From Drosophila persimilis (lineage: Eukaryota; Arthropoda; Insecta; Diptera; Drosophilidae), in the NCBI RefSeq assembly GCF_003286085.1, contig NW_020825425.1:1-64000 (forward strand): a stretch of DNA of 64,000 nt. Reading direction: 5' to 3'. Position 1 is the stretch's first letter. Each line of letters starts with the position of its first letter. The notes beneath the pieces were generated by a model. It ran no database searches. It was not told the origin of the DNA and saw only the letters and a list, made by a program, of their open reading frames with translations. Below, piece after piece: positions 21,789 to 32,058 of the stretch. Both the position numbers and the translations under genes were made by a program.

Positions 21789-22239
21789 ATTTTATACCAT
21801 TGTTTTATTGCCTATCAATTCACTTTCTTTTCTATTTTGGTCATTATACTAAACTAACGTAACGTAAGCGTAGCTTTATCTATGCTCGCTCAGCAACATG
21901 CTCTCATTTAATCATCTATTCTTATCTATGCTCGCTCTTGTTATCTTTTCTTTCCTATGCCGTCGCTAAGCCGTCAGCAGCTGCGCCTGCTCTAGCAGTT
22001 ACCGCTTGATATAGTTGGAGAACAGACCCTTTTGTCCCCAATCTATTACTTTGGCTCGAGATCGGCTCGCTTGCCTCATCCAAGTGTGTCACTCTAATAC
22101 TATTGTAAAAGGCTCTGGCATCTTCGGCCACCCTCAACACACAAAATACCTATAATAAAATTTATAACGTTTTCGGAAATTAATAATTTGTGAAATTATT
22201 GAACAATCATAGTCAGCGAAAAAGCTCGTTGTCTCAACA
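21765..22239 (+). repeat. BEL 3' LTR
   Basis: This copy has the same length (475 bp) and, by eye, the same sequence as the 5' LTR. The polyprotein stop is 24 bases inside it. Confidence 0.93.
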
Positions 22240-22664
22240 GTGTTCTTATCTCTTATATGTTAGTATGTATATGTGTGAATATGCTCAGCGCTGTTGGCAG
22301 CGAGAGCGCGAGGGAAGATATATGTGTGTATGCATGTATATTAGTGCCGTCAATTATGGGAACATGCTGACGCTGCACTTGGGTCGCTCGAGGCATTCTT
22401 GAGTGAATCGTAATACGATCACCCAGAATGTCTGGGACTTTATTGTTACGTAAACACTGAAACAAAGTGTTACAGTGTGTATTCTTTAAGTACCGTCGGT
22501 ACAGTGGGTATTCGAAATAATGAATACTTTACTTTACTTTAATATGAGCATACTACATCTCCCTCCTTTTAAAAAATAACGTAATCTAATGAAGTTATTT
22601 TATTTTTAGCTTTTACTATATATGTATACGAGTTATGTATTCTTAAAAAGACAATTTATATATA

Positions 22665-22998
22665 TGTGGGTTGGTGTACCACACAAAATACCAAATGAAG
22701 ATAAGATCACTAGACGACGAGCAACGATGATCCCATCACTAAAAAGAACGACGAGCAACGATGATCCCATCACTAAAAAGAACGACGAACAACGATTATG
22801 CCATCACGAAGAAGACGACGAGCAAGGAAGAGACAAGCAGAGAAATAAAACGACGGCGGTACCGAAAAGACGCAAAAACGACGACGGCCGCAGAGAAGAA
22901 GAATAAAACGACGCAGAATAAAGAATACATTTATCCTAAATTTATCAAACATTAAATACAAATTAATTATTAAACCTAAAGTAAATAAAAACCCCACA
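22665..22998 (+). repeat. mdg3-like 5' LTR, unit 3
   Basis: 334 bp, TGTGGG to CCCACA. The 34-bp repeats begin near 22714 and 22748. Confidence 0.92.
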
Positions 22999-23039
22999 TT
23001 TTGGGCGCTCGTCCGGGAATGAATTAAAAGTGGTTACTA

Positions 23040-24801
23040 TTGAAGAAGAAACGAAAATATAAATTTTTTTCCCCCACAATGCCGTATTTAAACGATTTAA
23101 TATGTGAAAATCTACGCTCGAGCAAGAAAGAGTGCATAGCGGCACTGCATAAATTCGTGTTCGAGGCCGAGGGAGACAGAATCAACCGAAAAAGATTACG
23201 CGAATTTTCTGGCTTCCTCTACGACGAAAATGATGAGAGGTACAAAGCAAAGAAGGAATACGCAGTAAATAATATAACACATAGTGATCTTGTGGCTATA
23301 TGCAATGTGTTGGGAATCAGTTATACTAGTGAGGACCTTTTCTTGCATGTGTTTTGCAATTTGCGTTCGATGACCCTGCTAGCGCATGATGAAACAAGCA
23401 ACGACGAAACTGAGGATGAAGAGGATGATGACGAAAAAGAAAAGGATAGCAACAATTCGTTTGAGACGGCAGACCATGCCAGCATAGAAAACATTGCAGG
23501 GAAAAACGAAGACACAGAACAAAGAAGACACGCTACAACATACAACCAAATAGTGGAGAGAGATATGACGCCACGATTTGCGATCAGTTTTCGCGATGTG
23601 GAAGAGAGCATTCGAAGTTTCGACGGCACTAATACTATTCCAGTCGAAGTGTGGATAACAGAATACAGGCGACACTAATGAAATGGATGATTTCCAAAGG
23701 TTTTTGTTCGCCAAAAAAGCTCTAAAAGGAATCGCGAAATTGTTTGTATTGAGTGAAAGAGGTTTGAATTCATGGAATTCCCTCAAGCAGGCATTATTGT
23801 CAGAATTTAAGTCGAATGTAACCAGCAAGCAAATTCATGAGCAACTCGCGCAAACGAAACGAGGCAACAATGAGTGTGTATTCGAATATTTCTACAAAAT
23901 GAAAGACATTGCATCACGAGGAAGTATTGCAGACGACACATTTATCCAATATTTGATTGACGGCATAGATGGAAAAGGTGTGAATAAGACAATTTTGTAC
24001 GGCGCAACAAATATAAATCAGTTTAAAGAAAAATTAAAGTGCTATAAAACAATTATGGAAAAAGAAAATCAAATGGAAAAAGAGAAGTCGAAGCGAAATG
24101 AAATCAATATAAAAGAAACCGACAAAAAAAGTCAAAGCATGAACAAAGATGATAAGAAAGAAGTGAAATGTTATAATTGCGGTGGTAAAGGTCACTTATC
24201 GAGTAACTGTCAAAATAAAGATAAAGGTCGAAAGTGTTTCAAATGCAATCAATTCGGGCAAATTTCTAAAGATTGTAAAATTGAAAAGTTTGGTGCAACG
24301 TCAGTAAATACGCGTAGATTGCAGCCAAAACCCGATATCATACACAAAGAAGTCGCATTTGAAAATAAAAAGTGTATCGCGCTTTTTGATACGGGCAGCA
24401 AGTTCAACGTTATGCGGGAAGACTTTTATCGCGAGATTGGCAAGCCGAAGTTGGAAAGCTGTACACTTGTTCTTATTGGATTTGGCAATTGTGACTCTAA
24501 TAGGATAACACCAGTTGGACATTTTAAACACGCTGTTCTAATTGACGATGGTGAATTCTTGTTAGATTTTTATGTAGTACCAACCAGACTTATCGACGTG
24601 AAGCTAATTATTGGAGAAGAACTGTGTTTACTGGCGGAAATCGTTTTTAATAGAAACGGACTTCAAGTGCGCAATATGTCGAGCAATATGTCGAGCGGTG
24701 ACGAACTAAATATAATGAAAATTTGTGCGGAAATTGACAATGACGTGATTGACATTAATGAACAGCAAGTGAATCTGCCAAAAAAGAAGTACGCGAACTA
24801 A
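23040..24801 (+). pseudogene. gag: mdg3-like gag-protease, unit 3
   Basis: Two parts as in unit 1: 23040-23678 (212 codons) and 23683-24801 (372 codons), with the same 1-base deletion relative to unit 2 near 23690. Gag N-terminus is basic then acidic (EDEEDDDEKEKD, about residues 125-140). The second part holds capsid C-terminal sequence, zinc knuckles near 24168-24290 and the protease LFDTGSKFN near 24380. The only amino-acid change against unit 1 that I note is Ile for Thr in PDIIHKE. The initiating codon of the first part may be a TTG or a later ATG (MPYLND at 23079), which is a likelier start. Confidence 0.82.
24780..24786 (+). promoter_or_regulatory. Candidate -1 frameshift heptamer A_AAA_AAG, gag-protease to RT
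   Basis: The zero-frame codons CCA AAA AAG form A_AAA_AAG, five codons before the stop of the gag-protease frame. A -1 slip enters the pol frame, which is open from there through 27350. The same heptamer is at 9873-9879 and 14117-14123. The alternative is a simple 1-base loss in an A-run shared by all copies. Confidence 0.5.
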
Positions 24802-24812
24802 TAGACAATTAT

Positions 24813-27350
24813 GTGCCAAACAAATCAAAAACAACAAATGTAGAGATGCGTATCGTATTAAAAGATGAGTCTCCTATATTTTCGCGTCCGCGCAGAATGG
24901 CGTTTACGGAAACGCGTATCGTCGATGAACAGATTGAAGAGTGGCTTAAAAATGACATTATCGAAGAATCTACATCGGAGTTTACAAGTCCAATAGTCCT
25001 TGTTAAAAAGCGAGACGGTTCGGCAAGGGTTTCTGTTGATTACAGGAGGATCAATAAGGTAACTGTCAAAGACCATTTTCCTTTGCCGCTTATTGAAGAT
25101 CAACTAGACAGATTGCAAGAGGCCAAGATATTCATCACGATTGATCTTAAGAATGCGTTTTTTCATGTGGCGGTTTCTGAATCTAGTCGGAAGTACACGT
25201 CGTTTGTAACTCAGCGAGGCCAATATCAATTTTTGAGAGTCCCGTTTGGATTTTCAAATTCACCAGGAGTTTTTCAGCGGCACGTCAATGCGATATTTCG
25301 ACATCTGTCCAGCAAAGGTATTGCTTTACCCTACGTTGATGACGTGATTATTCCAGCACAGACAGAACAAGAAGCTATGAAGAATCTAAAGGAAGTTATC
25401 GAAACATGCAAAGATTTTGGCCTAGAATTGAACATAAAAAAATGCCACTTTCTGAAGACCCGTATTCAATTTCTTGGTCATATAATTGAAAACAGTAAGA
25501 TTTATCCTTCAACAGAAAAAATAGATGCCGTATCAAAGTTTAAAATGCCACAATCACTCAAACAAGTAGAGAGCTTCTTGGGATTGACTGGGTATTTTAG
25601 AAAGTTTATCCCGAATTATGCAGGCATTGCTAGACCTTTAACGGAGTTGACAAGGAACAAGACAAAATTTAAATTTGATGTATATGAAGAGAATGCCGTT
25701 AATATCTTAAAAAAACTGCTGACGGAGAACCCAGTATTGAATATATATAATCAGACTTACGATACAGAAGTACACACAGATGCATCAATTGATGGTTTTG
25801 GTGCAGTTCTATTACAGAAATCGCCAGACGACGGACAGCTACACCCGGTCTATTATATGTCCAAAAAGACTACTGATGCACAGCGGAAATATAGCAGTTA
25901 CGAATTAGAGATTTTGGCAGTAATAGAAGCGTTAACCAAGTTTAGAGTATATCTCTTAGGCATTCATTTTAAACTGATAACAGACTGCAATGCTTTTACA
26001 AAGACGCTGGAGAAACAAAACTTATGCACTAGGGTGGCGCGATGGATTTTGTTCCTGCAGGAGTACGATTATGCTGTGGAACATCGGTCAGGAACTAGAA
26101 TGAAGCATGTCGATGCTCTCAGCCGCTACCCAATCATGATGATAACTGAAGACAGCATAAGCATCGCTTTAAAAGATGCACAGTCGAAAGATGAAAAGAT
26201 TAACGCTATTAAACAAATTCTGAACGACGAACAGAAGACTTACGACGATTATATCCTGAAATCTGGTATGCTATATAGACTTGTACAGGACGAGGAACTT
26301 ATGGTGGTACCCAATGACATGCAGAAACAAATTATCAGCCGTGCACATGATAGAGGTCATTTTGCAGCAAAGAAGACGAAGGATTTGATTTGTAGAGAAT
26401 TCTACATACAAAATGTCGAATGTATTTTGATGAACCGAAAGAGAGGCAAGCAGGAAGGGCTACTACACCCACTCCAGAAAGAAGACGTTCCATTATACAC
26501 TTATCATATTGACTTTTTGGGACCTCTGGATTCGACGCACAAGGACTACAAACATATCTTTGCAGTTATAGACTCATTCACGAAGTATTGCTGGCTGTAT
26601 CCCACGAAATCGACTACCGCAAATGAGGTTATTGCGAAGCTTAGCAGTCAAAGTATTACATTTGGTAATCCAGCGTTTATAATCTCGGATAAGGGCTCCG
26701 CTTTCACCTCGCAAGACTTTGTTAAGTATTGTGACGACGAAGGGATTAAGCTGGTGAAGACGACGACAGGACTACCGAGAGTAAATGGTCAAGTTGAGAG
26801 ACTGAATGCAATCATAATTTCAGTGCTCTCAAAACTGAGTATCGACGACCCCACGAAATGGTACAGGCATGTCAGCAAAGTTCAACAAGCTGTAAATTCA
26901 ACATTTACGAGAAGCATTGATACGACACCCTTTGAAATGCTAGTTGGAGTTAAGATGCGGACAAAAGAAGACCTCCAAATACGGCAATTGATCAACAAAG
27001 AAGCAGCAACTATATTTAACGACGAACGCAGCGACCTAAGAGCAAAGGCAAAGGCTCAAATTGTGAAGCTTCAGAAGACGTATAATCTACGACGAAAACC
27101 TACAAGACGATATAATATTGGTGACTTGGTTGCCATCAAACGTACACAGTTTGGTAGTGGCCTGAAATTAAAAGCAAAGTTTTTGGGACCCTACCAAGTT
27201 GTTGGAATCAAACATAACAATGCGTATGATGTTCAGAAAGTCGGAAACTGCGATGGCCCAAAGAATACCTCATCGTGCGCGGAGTACATGAAGCCATGGT
27301 CCATTGGCAACGACGACGACGACGACGACGCATTCGCGTCGAATGCTTAA
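24813..27350 (+). pseudogene. pol: mdg3-like Pol: RT, RNase H, integrase (zinc domain damaged)
   Basis: The 845-codon ORF starts at a GTG and the frame extends upstream to the heptamer at 24780, so it is probably made by frameshifting. RT motifs: VKKRDGSARVSVDYR (about 64-78), PFGFSNSPGVFQRH and YVDD (174-177). RNase H begins HTDASIDGFGAVL (about 321). Integrase: HDRGHF (about 511), then catalytic HIDFLGPL (D about 566), SDKGSAF (D about 626) and NGQVERLN (E about 662), with the D35E spacing kept. Between the two His and the Cys pair about 12 residues are missing compared with the related element at 63.3 kb, so the first Cys of CxxC is gone. A C-terminal GPYQV block and an acidic DDDDDD tail follow. 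The damaged zinc domain should abolish integration; the rest is open. Confidence 0.85.
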
Positions 27351-27364
27351 TCAGAATGGCCGAA

Positions 27365-27698
27365 TGTGGGTTGGTGTACCACACAAAATACCAAATGAAG
27401 ATAAGATCCCTAGACGACGAGCAACGATGATCCCATCACTAAAAAGAACGACGAGCAACGATGATCCCATCACTAAAAAGAACGACGAACAACGATTATG
27501 CCATCACGAAGAAGACGACGAGCAAGGAAGAGACAAGCAGAGAAATAAAACGACGGCGGTACCGAAAAGACGCAAAAACGACGACGGCCGCAGAGAAGAA
27601 GAATAAAACGACGCAGAATAAAGAATACATTTATCCTAAATTTATCAAACATTAAATACAAATTAATTATTAAACCTAAAGTAAATAAAAACCCCACA
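27365..27698 (+). repeat. mdg3-like 3' LTR
   Basis: 334 bp, identical to the 5' LTR by eye except for one base near 27411. TATA follows at 27699. Confidence 0.92.
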
Positions 27699-27844
27699 TA
27701 TATATATTTTTTTTTTCTTTTTAGTCAATTATTAGAGTATTGAACTTTAATTAATATTGATAAAATTTAAAAGTTATTTGAATATAAATGCAGAATAGTA
27801 TATTTTTATGGTTTATATTTATGTATGGCCATACTAAAAAATGA
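27699..27844 (-). other. 412-like 3' internal non-coding region
   Basis: AT-rich sequence without coding potential between the mdg3-like LTR and the integrase stop. It continues the stretch at 7651-7757. Confidence 0.6.
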
Positions 27845-29965
27845 TTAATAATTGCAAATCTTTAACCTATCCTTATGTACTTTCTGAGTTTTGTTTTTAT
27901 TATCGGAGATTATGACGTTATCTCTTTCTCCGATACTTTCTAATCTATATGGTCCTATATATTTAAAATCTAGCTTATGTCCTGTTTCATTTTTCAATAA
28001 AACTTTATCTCCTTCAGCTAAATTTAAATCTTTTAACTTTAAGTCATATAGCTGTTTATTTTTAATTTTATGCTCCTCGAGCATAATCCTTGCTCGTTTA
28101 TATGCTATTTCTAATCTATATTTACTCTCTTTAGAGTAATCATCTATGTTATATAGAGGTGCTATTCTATCTATAGTATTAAATTGAACTGGTAAGTTTG
28201 AAGTCTTACCGAAAACTAGCTCATATGGACAATAATCATGTGCCATAGAGGGGGTTGTATTAAAACAATATACGAAGTATTGCAGCCATACATCCCAATC
28301 TGATTTGTCAGCTGAGATGTATGAGCGTATGAACTCGTTAAATGTTCTGTGGCTTCGCTCCACGGTTCCTACAGTCTGGTGATGATGTGCAGTAGAAGTT
28401 ATGTTTTTGATGTTTAGATTTTTACATAAGTCTTCAATTATTGAATTTTTATATTCTGTTCCCATGTCCGTAATGAACGTCTTCATTGGGCCGTACTTTA
28501 GAATACAATTTTCAAAAATAGCTTTAGCTACTGTATTTGCACTTTTGTTTCTAATGGGTATGGCAACAAGGTATTTTGTCAGGTCACATATTAAGGTGAC
28601 TGCATATTCATATCCTTGTTCTGATTTAGGAAGTGGACCGATCGTATCCACTATTACCCTATCAAAAGCCATGTATGGTGTTTCTGTAATAGTCAATGGA
28701 GTTATTGTGTGCTTGGTTACTTTAGCTTTTTGTCATTTTGGACATTTTCGTATGTAATTGGTTATTTCTTTAGTCATACCTTTCCAAAAATAATGTCTTT
28801 TGACCTTGGCCAAGGTTTTTGTTATGCCTGTATGTCCTCCTTGTATGGGATCATCATGTAATGTAGACAGTATTGCTTCTTTTTCTTTTTCATTTTTAAT
28901 TAGGGTCACCGGGTTGAGTAGCGCTACTCTTATTGTTCGTAATATTTTATTGCCCATATTTTTAAAATTATCTATTGAAATGTATTCAAAGATATTTTCC
29001 CACGGTGCCACTTTGAGTTGGCTGATTTTTTGTTTACCGGCTTGCGTTTCAAGCCTTTGGAAAAACTGACCTAAGTCAAGGGTTCCATTAGTATACAAAT
29101 CGCTAACATCATATCTTGCAGTAATTTTTTTTCCATGTTTGAAAAAACATAAATTATTATTTACATGCAAGGTCACTACTTTACGTACTTCGTCATTGTT
29201 GATGACTTCATATACGTTGGGCTTTGAAGCTTTTGTTAGAGATTGCCTAGGCAATTCTATTTGTTCTTTTCCTGCGCAGGATTTCTGTCTACTCTGTTGC
29301 CTGGTAGTGACTTTCAGGACTTTATTCGTTTTTTGTATGTTTTTCAGGTCTGTGATGGTTATTCTTGATAACGCATCTGCTACATGATTATCTTTACCCT
29401 TTAGATACTCGACTGTAAAGTCGTATTCTTCTAATTCGAGCCGCATGCGTGTGAGTTTTGAGCTGGGATTGACCATTGAAAATAGGTATGTTAGTGGTCT
29501 GTGATCCGTTTGTACTGTAAAGTGTTTACCATAGATATATGGTCGAAAATGGGTAATTGCCCAATGAATTGCTGCTAATTCCTGTTCTGTAGTACTTTTG
29601 TTACTTTCACCTTTTGTGAATGAACGTGATGCATATGCTAATGGGAGTTGGAGTCCGTTATGGTTTTGAGTTAAAACCGCTCCACATGCTTGTTTACTAG
29701 CATCGGTGATTAAGCAAAATTCTTTCTGAAAATCTGGGTACTGTAACAGAGTGGGTTCCATAAGTTTATCTTTTAAATATTGGAATGCATTTTGACATTC
29801 AGTTGACCACTCAAAGGGGACATTCTTTTTACATAATCTAGTTATGTGCCGGGAATAGTCGGCGAAGTTTTTAATAAAACGTCTATAATAATTGCAAAAT
29901 GCAATAAATCGTCTAGCGCTGTCCGCATCATGTGGGACTGGATAGTTTTTGCTCTTTGCCTTTAT
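27845..29965 (-). pseudogene. pol: 412-like Pol: RT end, RNase H, integrase, one in-frame TGA
   Basis: The minus-strand frame runs from about 29965 to 27845. It begins in the RT thumb (RRFIAFCNYYRRFI), followed by RNase H (LITDASKQACGAVL, TTEQELAAIHWA, TDHRPLTYLF, DNHVADALSR). The integrase zinc domain follows (GGHTG, ending KCPK). A TGA at 28735-28733 replaces the last Cys codon of the zinc domain; the frame is the same on both sides. The core keeps VDTIGPLP, ITDMGTEY and TVERSHR, and the C-terminus has HKLDFKYIGPYR. The RT catalytic part is missing because the upstream sequence joins leader/gag-start DNA at about 29965. The gene is dead by truncation and stop. Confidence 0.85.
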
Positions 29966-30075
29966 AGGGGTTGTTGCTCATATTGCTCATATTTTTGAAT
30001 TCGTTTGTTTCTCGTTACAATTGTTTTTGGTTTATACTTTTGTTCATTTAGAATTTGCCTTAAACATCTCTATGG

Positions 30076-30464
30076 TTATTTTTGTGGACGCACCTCATCC
30101 ATTATGGTCCGGTCCGAGACGGTTGTGCCCATCCTGTCCAGCCAGACTCGGACCGTACCGCAGTGCCACCGCCGGCCGTTCTCAGCGCGCAAGCCCCTTA
30201 GGGCGGAGGGCGACGAGGGGGCGCCGCTCACGAGAGCGTGCTGCTTGTGCTTTACCATCTGATGGACTGATGGACCGTATTGGCCATTGGCCACTGGCCG
30301 TGTTGGAAGGCCTTGGCCTGACCCGGAGCTGGTGCTACCGATGCCCGTCTACCCACTGATGGCTGGGTCGGGGACGTAGAGGAGGCGGTTCCGTGTGGCA
30401 CGGGGCTGTGGTGGGGATCTGGCGCGTCGGCGATTACACGAACGGGACACACACACCAATGCAT
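30076..30464 (-). other. GC-rich ORF pair of unknown nature in the 412-like element
   Basis: Two overlapping minus-strand ORFs (30464-30252, 70 codons from an ATG; 30294-30076, 72 codons) cover a GC-rich island inside otherwise AT-rich DNA. The first is rich in Pro, Ser, Ala and His; the second contains SGAPSSPSALRGL and ends MDEVRPQK. They may be one protein of about 130 residues broken by a frameshift. Position upstream of gag would allow a leader-encoded or gag-N-terminal product. I do not recognise a domain. Confidence 0.35.
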
Positions 30465-30698
30465 TTTGAAGATTAAAAACTATTTTTTTTTTTACGATTT
30501 TTTTTCAGAGTTTTTGCAGCTGTCCTGATGACACACGATGATGAACATACATTATCTACTAGGTCACATTTAGGTTAGTCTTTTTTTTTTTTTAGTGTAT
30601 TTTTTTATGTATTCTTTTTTTTTTAGTTTTTTTTTCGCATTGATATACTTTGGTCTGATATTCCTCCTTTGTCATTGCCAAGTCCTCTATGTTCGTTT

Positions 30699-30926
30699 TT
30701 AAACTCTATCTAAATTGTTTGCCCTACTCATATATTTCTTTTTAATTATCTTATTATGTTTTACATACAATGTTAAAAGGAATTGTAAAACACTGACAAT
30801 GGTTAAAATCAGAAGTAATAACCAGAGTGCATTGAGATCATCCCTGTGGTCTATTATTTTGACATTATTGACCACATTGGCCGTATTGTCTTTGGTCTGA
30901 CTATCGTCAGAACCGAACCAACCCAT
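30699..30926 (-). CDS. Small single-membrane-span protein in the 412-like leader
   Basis: The 75-codon ORF starts at an ATG (30926) with MGWFGSDD, then a polar stretch, one hydrophobic segment (about residues 34-54, LWLLLLILTIVSVLQFLL) and a basic tail (HNKIIKKKYMSR). A short ORF of this type upstream of gag is, from memory, a recurring feature of 412/mdg1-group elements, with an MG-FG start and one membrane span. Its function is unknown to me. It is intact although the rest of the element is deleted. Confidence 0.6.
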   Translation of the reverse strand: MGWFGSDDSQTKDNTANVVNNVKIIDHRDDLNALWLLLLILTIVSVLQFLLTLYVKHNKIIKKKYMSRANNLDRV

Positions 30927-32058
30927 GGTGATGATTTTCTCTCAAAAATTGGTTTCTACAATGTTGGGGTTTATTATTTTTTTTTTTTTTTAATTATCTG
31001 CTATTCATTTATTCTTTTCAATAATAAAAAAAATTATTAAAAAATTTTTTTTTCTCATGGACACACATATCTATATACCCTTTCTTTTTTTTTTTTTTTA
31101 CTCTTTAAAATTTTATCAATATAACTATTATATATGTTTTTTTTTTTAATATTTGACCAAAATGAAGGAAGGAAAAAAAATGTTAAGGGACATGTGATCG
31201 ATTTACAGGTTTTTCATTATATAATTCAACATCGATCACATGGTTTTAGTAATAGCCTAACAGAGGTTAGTATTTTCAAGTTGCACTTTAAGGGTGCTTC
31301 AACTCGAGTTAGAAAATTATAATTATTGGCAATATGAGGCATGGCATTTCTGCAGCTCATTTGCGTTTCTTCGCACCAGTGCGAAGTTGATCCTTTGTTG
31401 GTGGGGGGGTTGGTGTATTTTTTCTTTGTCGTGCCCGGTACTCAGCTATTGTGAGTGGGCGAGGTCCATCGTTTGGGTACACTTTTAAAGCCTCTTGTAG
31501 GCTGAGTGCATCCCTTTGCTCGGTCGGAGCAGAATCTGTTGGTCTATCGACGGTGCAAGGGGCGGTCCTATACCACTCGCACTTATATTATTGGCCTGTT
31601 GGTCCATCGACGGTGCAAGGGGCGGTCCTATGCCACTCGCACTTATATTATTGGTCCTTGCTGGGTCTGGTGGGGCCGGTGCTGGTCTTCGCACAGGTTT
31701 TATGTTGCGTGTACGCTCTTTGTAGCGCGGGCTGTTAAATCTCCTTGGGTATTATATATTCCTGGCCGCATTGTAGTCCCCAAATTTAAGGGTATAAATT
31801 ATAATGCAACATGGGTTTGTGCGTAATATCGTCGGCAGTCGTGCATGGGTCTGGCGAAACGGCTGGTTTGGCTTTCTGCTGTGTGTTTTCCTTGGCACTG
31901 GCACTGGGGACAACACTATTTCAATAGTTTTTCCAATTCATCAATTTTCTTTTGACTTGGTCCGATTTTTTAAAACAAAATCACATAGTATTTTATTTTT
32001 TTTTTTTCGGCCATTCTTTGTCTTTATTATTTTTAACACTTTGTTTTTTGAAAAAATT
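30927..32058 (-). other. 412-like long leader, with 60-bp tandem duplication
   Basis: AT-rich leader with many T-runs between the small ORF and the 5' LTR. A 60-bp unit is present twice in direct order at 31538-31597 and 31598-31657 with two or three mismatches. No primer-binding site is found next to the LTR, which fits a deletion at the LTR/leader border (see the LTR entry). Confidence 0.6.

Larger units (their letters stand above)
15798..22239 (+). mobile_element. Intact BEL/Pao LTR retrotransposon
   Basis: The element is 6442 bp with 475-bp LTRs that look identical base for base, a single 1.8-kb-codon polyprotein ORF, a primer-site region and a polypurine tract. It is flanked by GTGTT on both sides (15793-15797 and 22240-22244), and the uninterrupted target reads GTGTT once in units 1 and 2. 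It sits inside the 412-like LTR of unit 3 only, so it arrived after, or independently in, that copy. Identical LTRs and an intact ORF make it the youngest insertion in the window and potentially active. Confidence 0.95.
6661..25813 (+). repeat. Tandem triplication of a mixed TE unit of about 4.2 kb
   Basis: The unit starts at AAAAGATATGG in DINE-1 (6661, 10904, 15121) and ends in the RNase H codons of an mdg3-like element (10903, 15120, and the matching point near 25810 in the third copy). Unit 1 is 4243 bp. Unit 2 is 4217 bp, explained by one extra base near 13023 and a 27-bp in-frame deletion near 14767. Unit 3 carries a 6442-bp BEL insertion plus a 5-bp duplication and then continues into the rest of the mdg3-like element. 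At both unit borders the sequence reads GTGCAGTTCT followed by AAAAGATATGG; DINE-1 and the mdg3-like element share only TCTA there. The copies differ at few positions, so the amplification is recent. Confidence 0.93.
22665..27698 (+). mobile_element. mdg3-like element, full-length copy (unit 3)
   Basis: The 5034-bp Ty3/Gypsy element has 334-bp LTRs flanked by TATA. The LTRs differ at one base that I can see (GATCACTAG at the 5' end, GATCCCTAG at the 3' end). It inserted into the 3' internal region of the minus-strand 412-like element. It is the parent of the truncated copies in units 1 and 2. Gag is frameshifted and the integrase lacks part of its zinc domain, so it looks inactive. Assignment to the mdg3/micropia/blastopia group rests on the zinc knuckles, the RT and the short LTRs. 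Confidence 0.88.
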
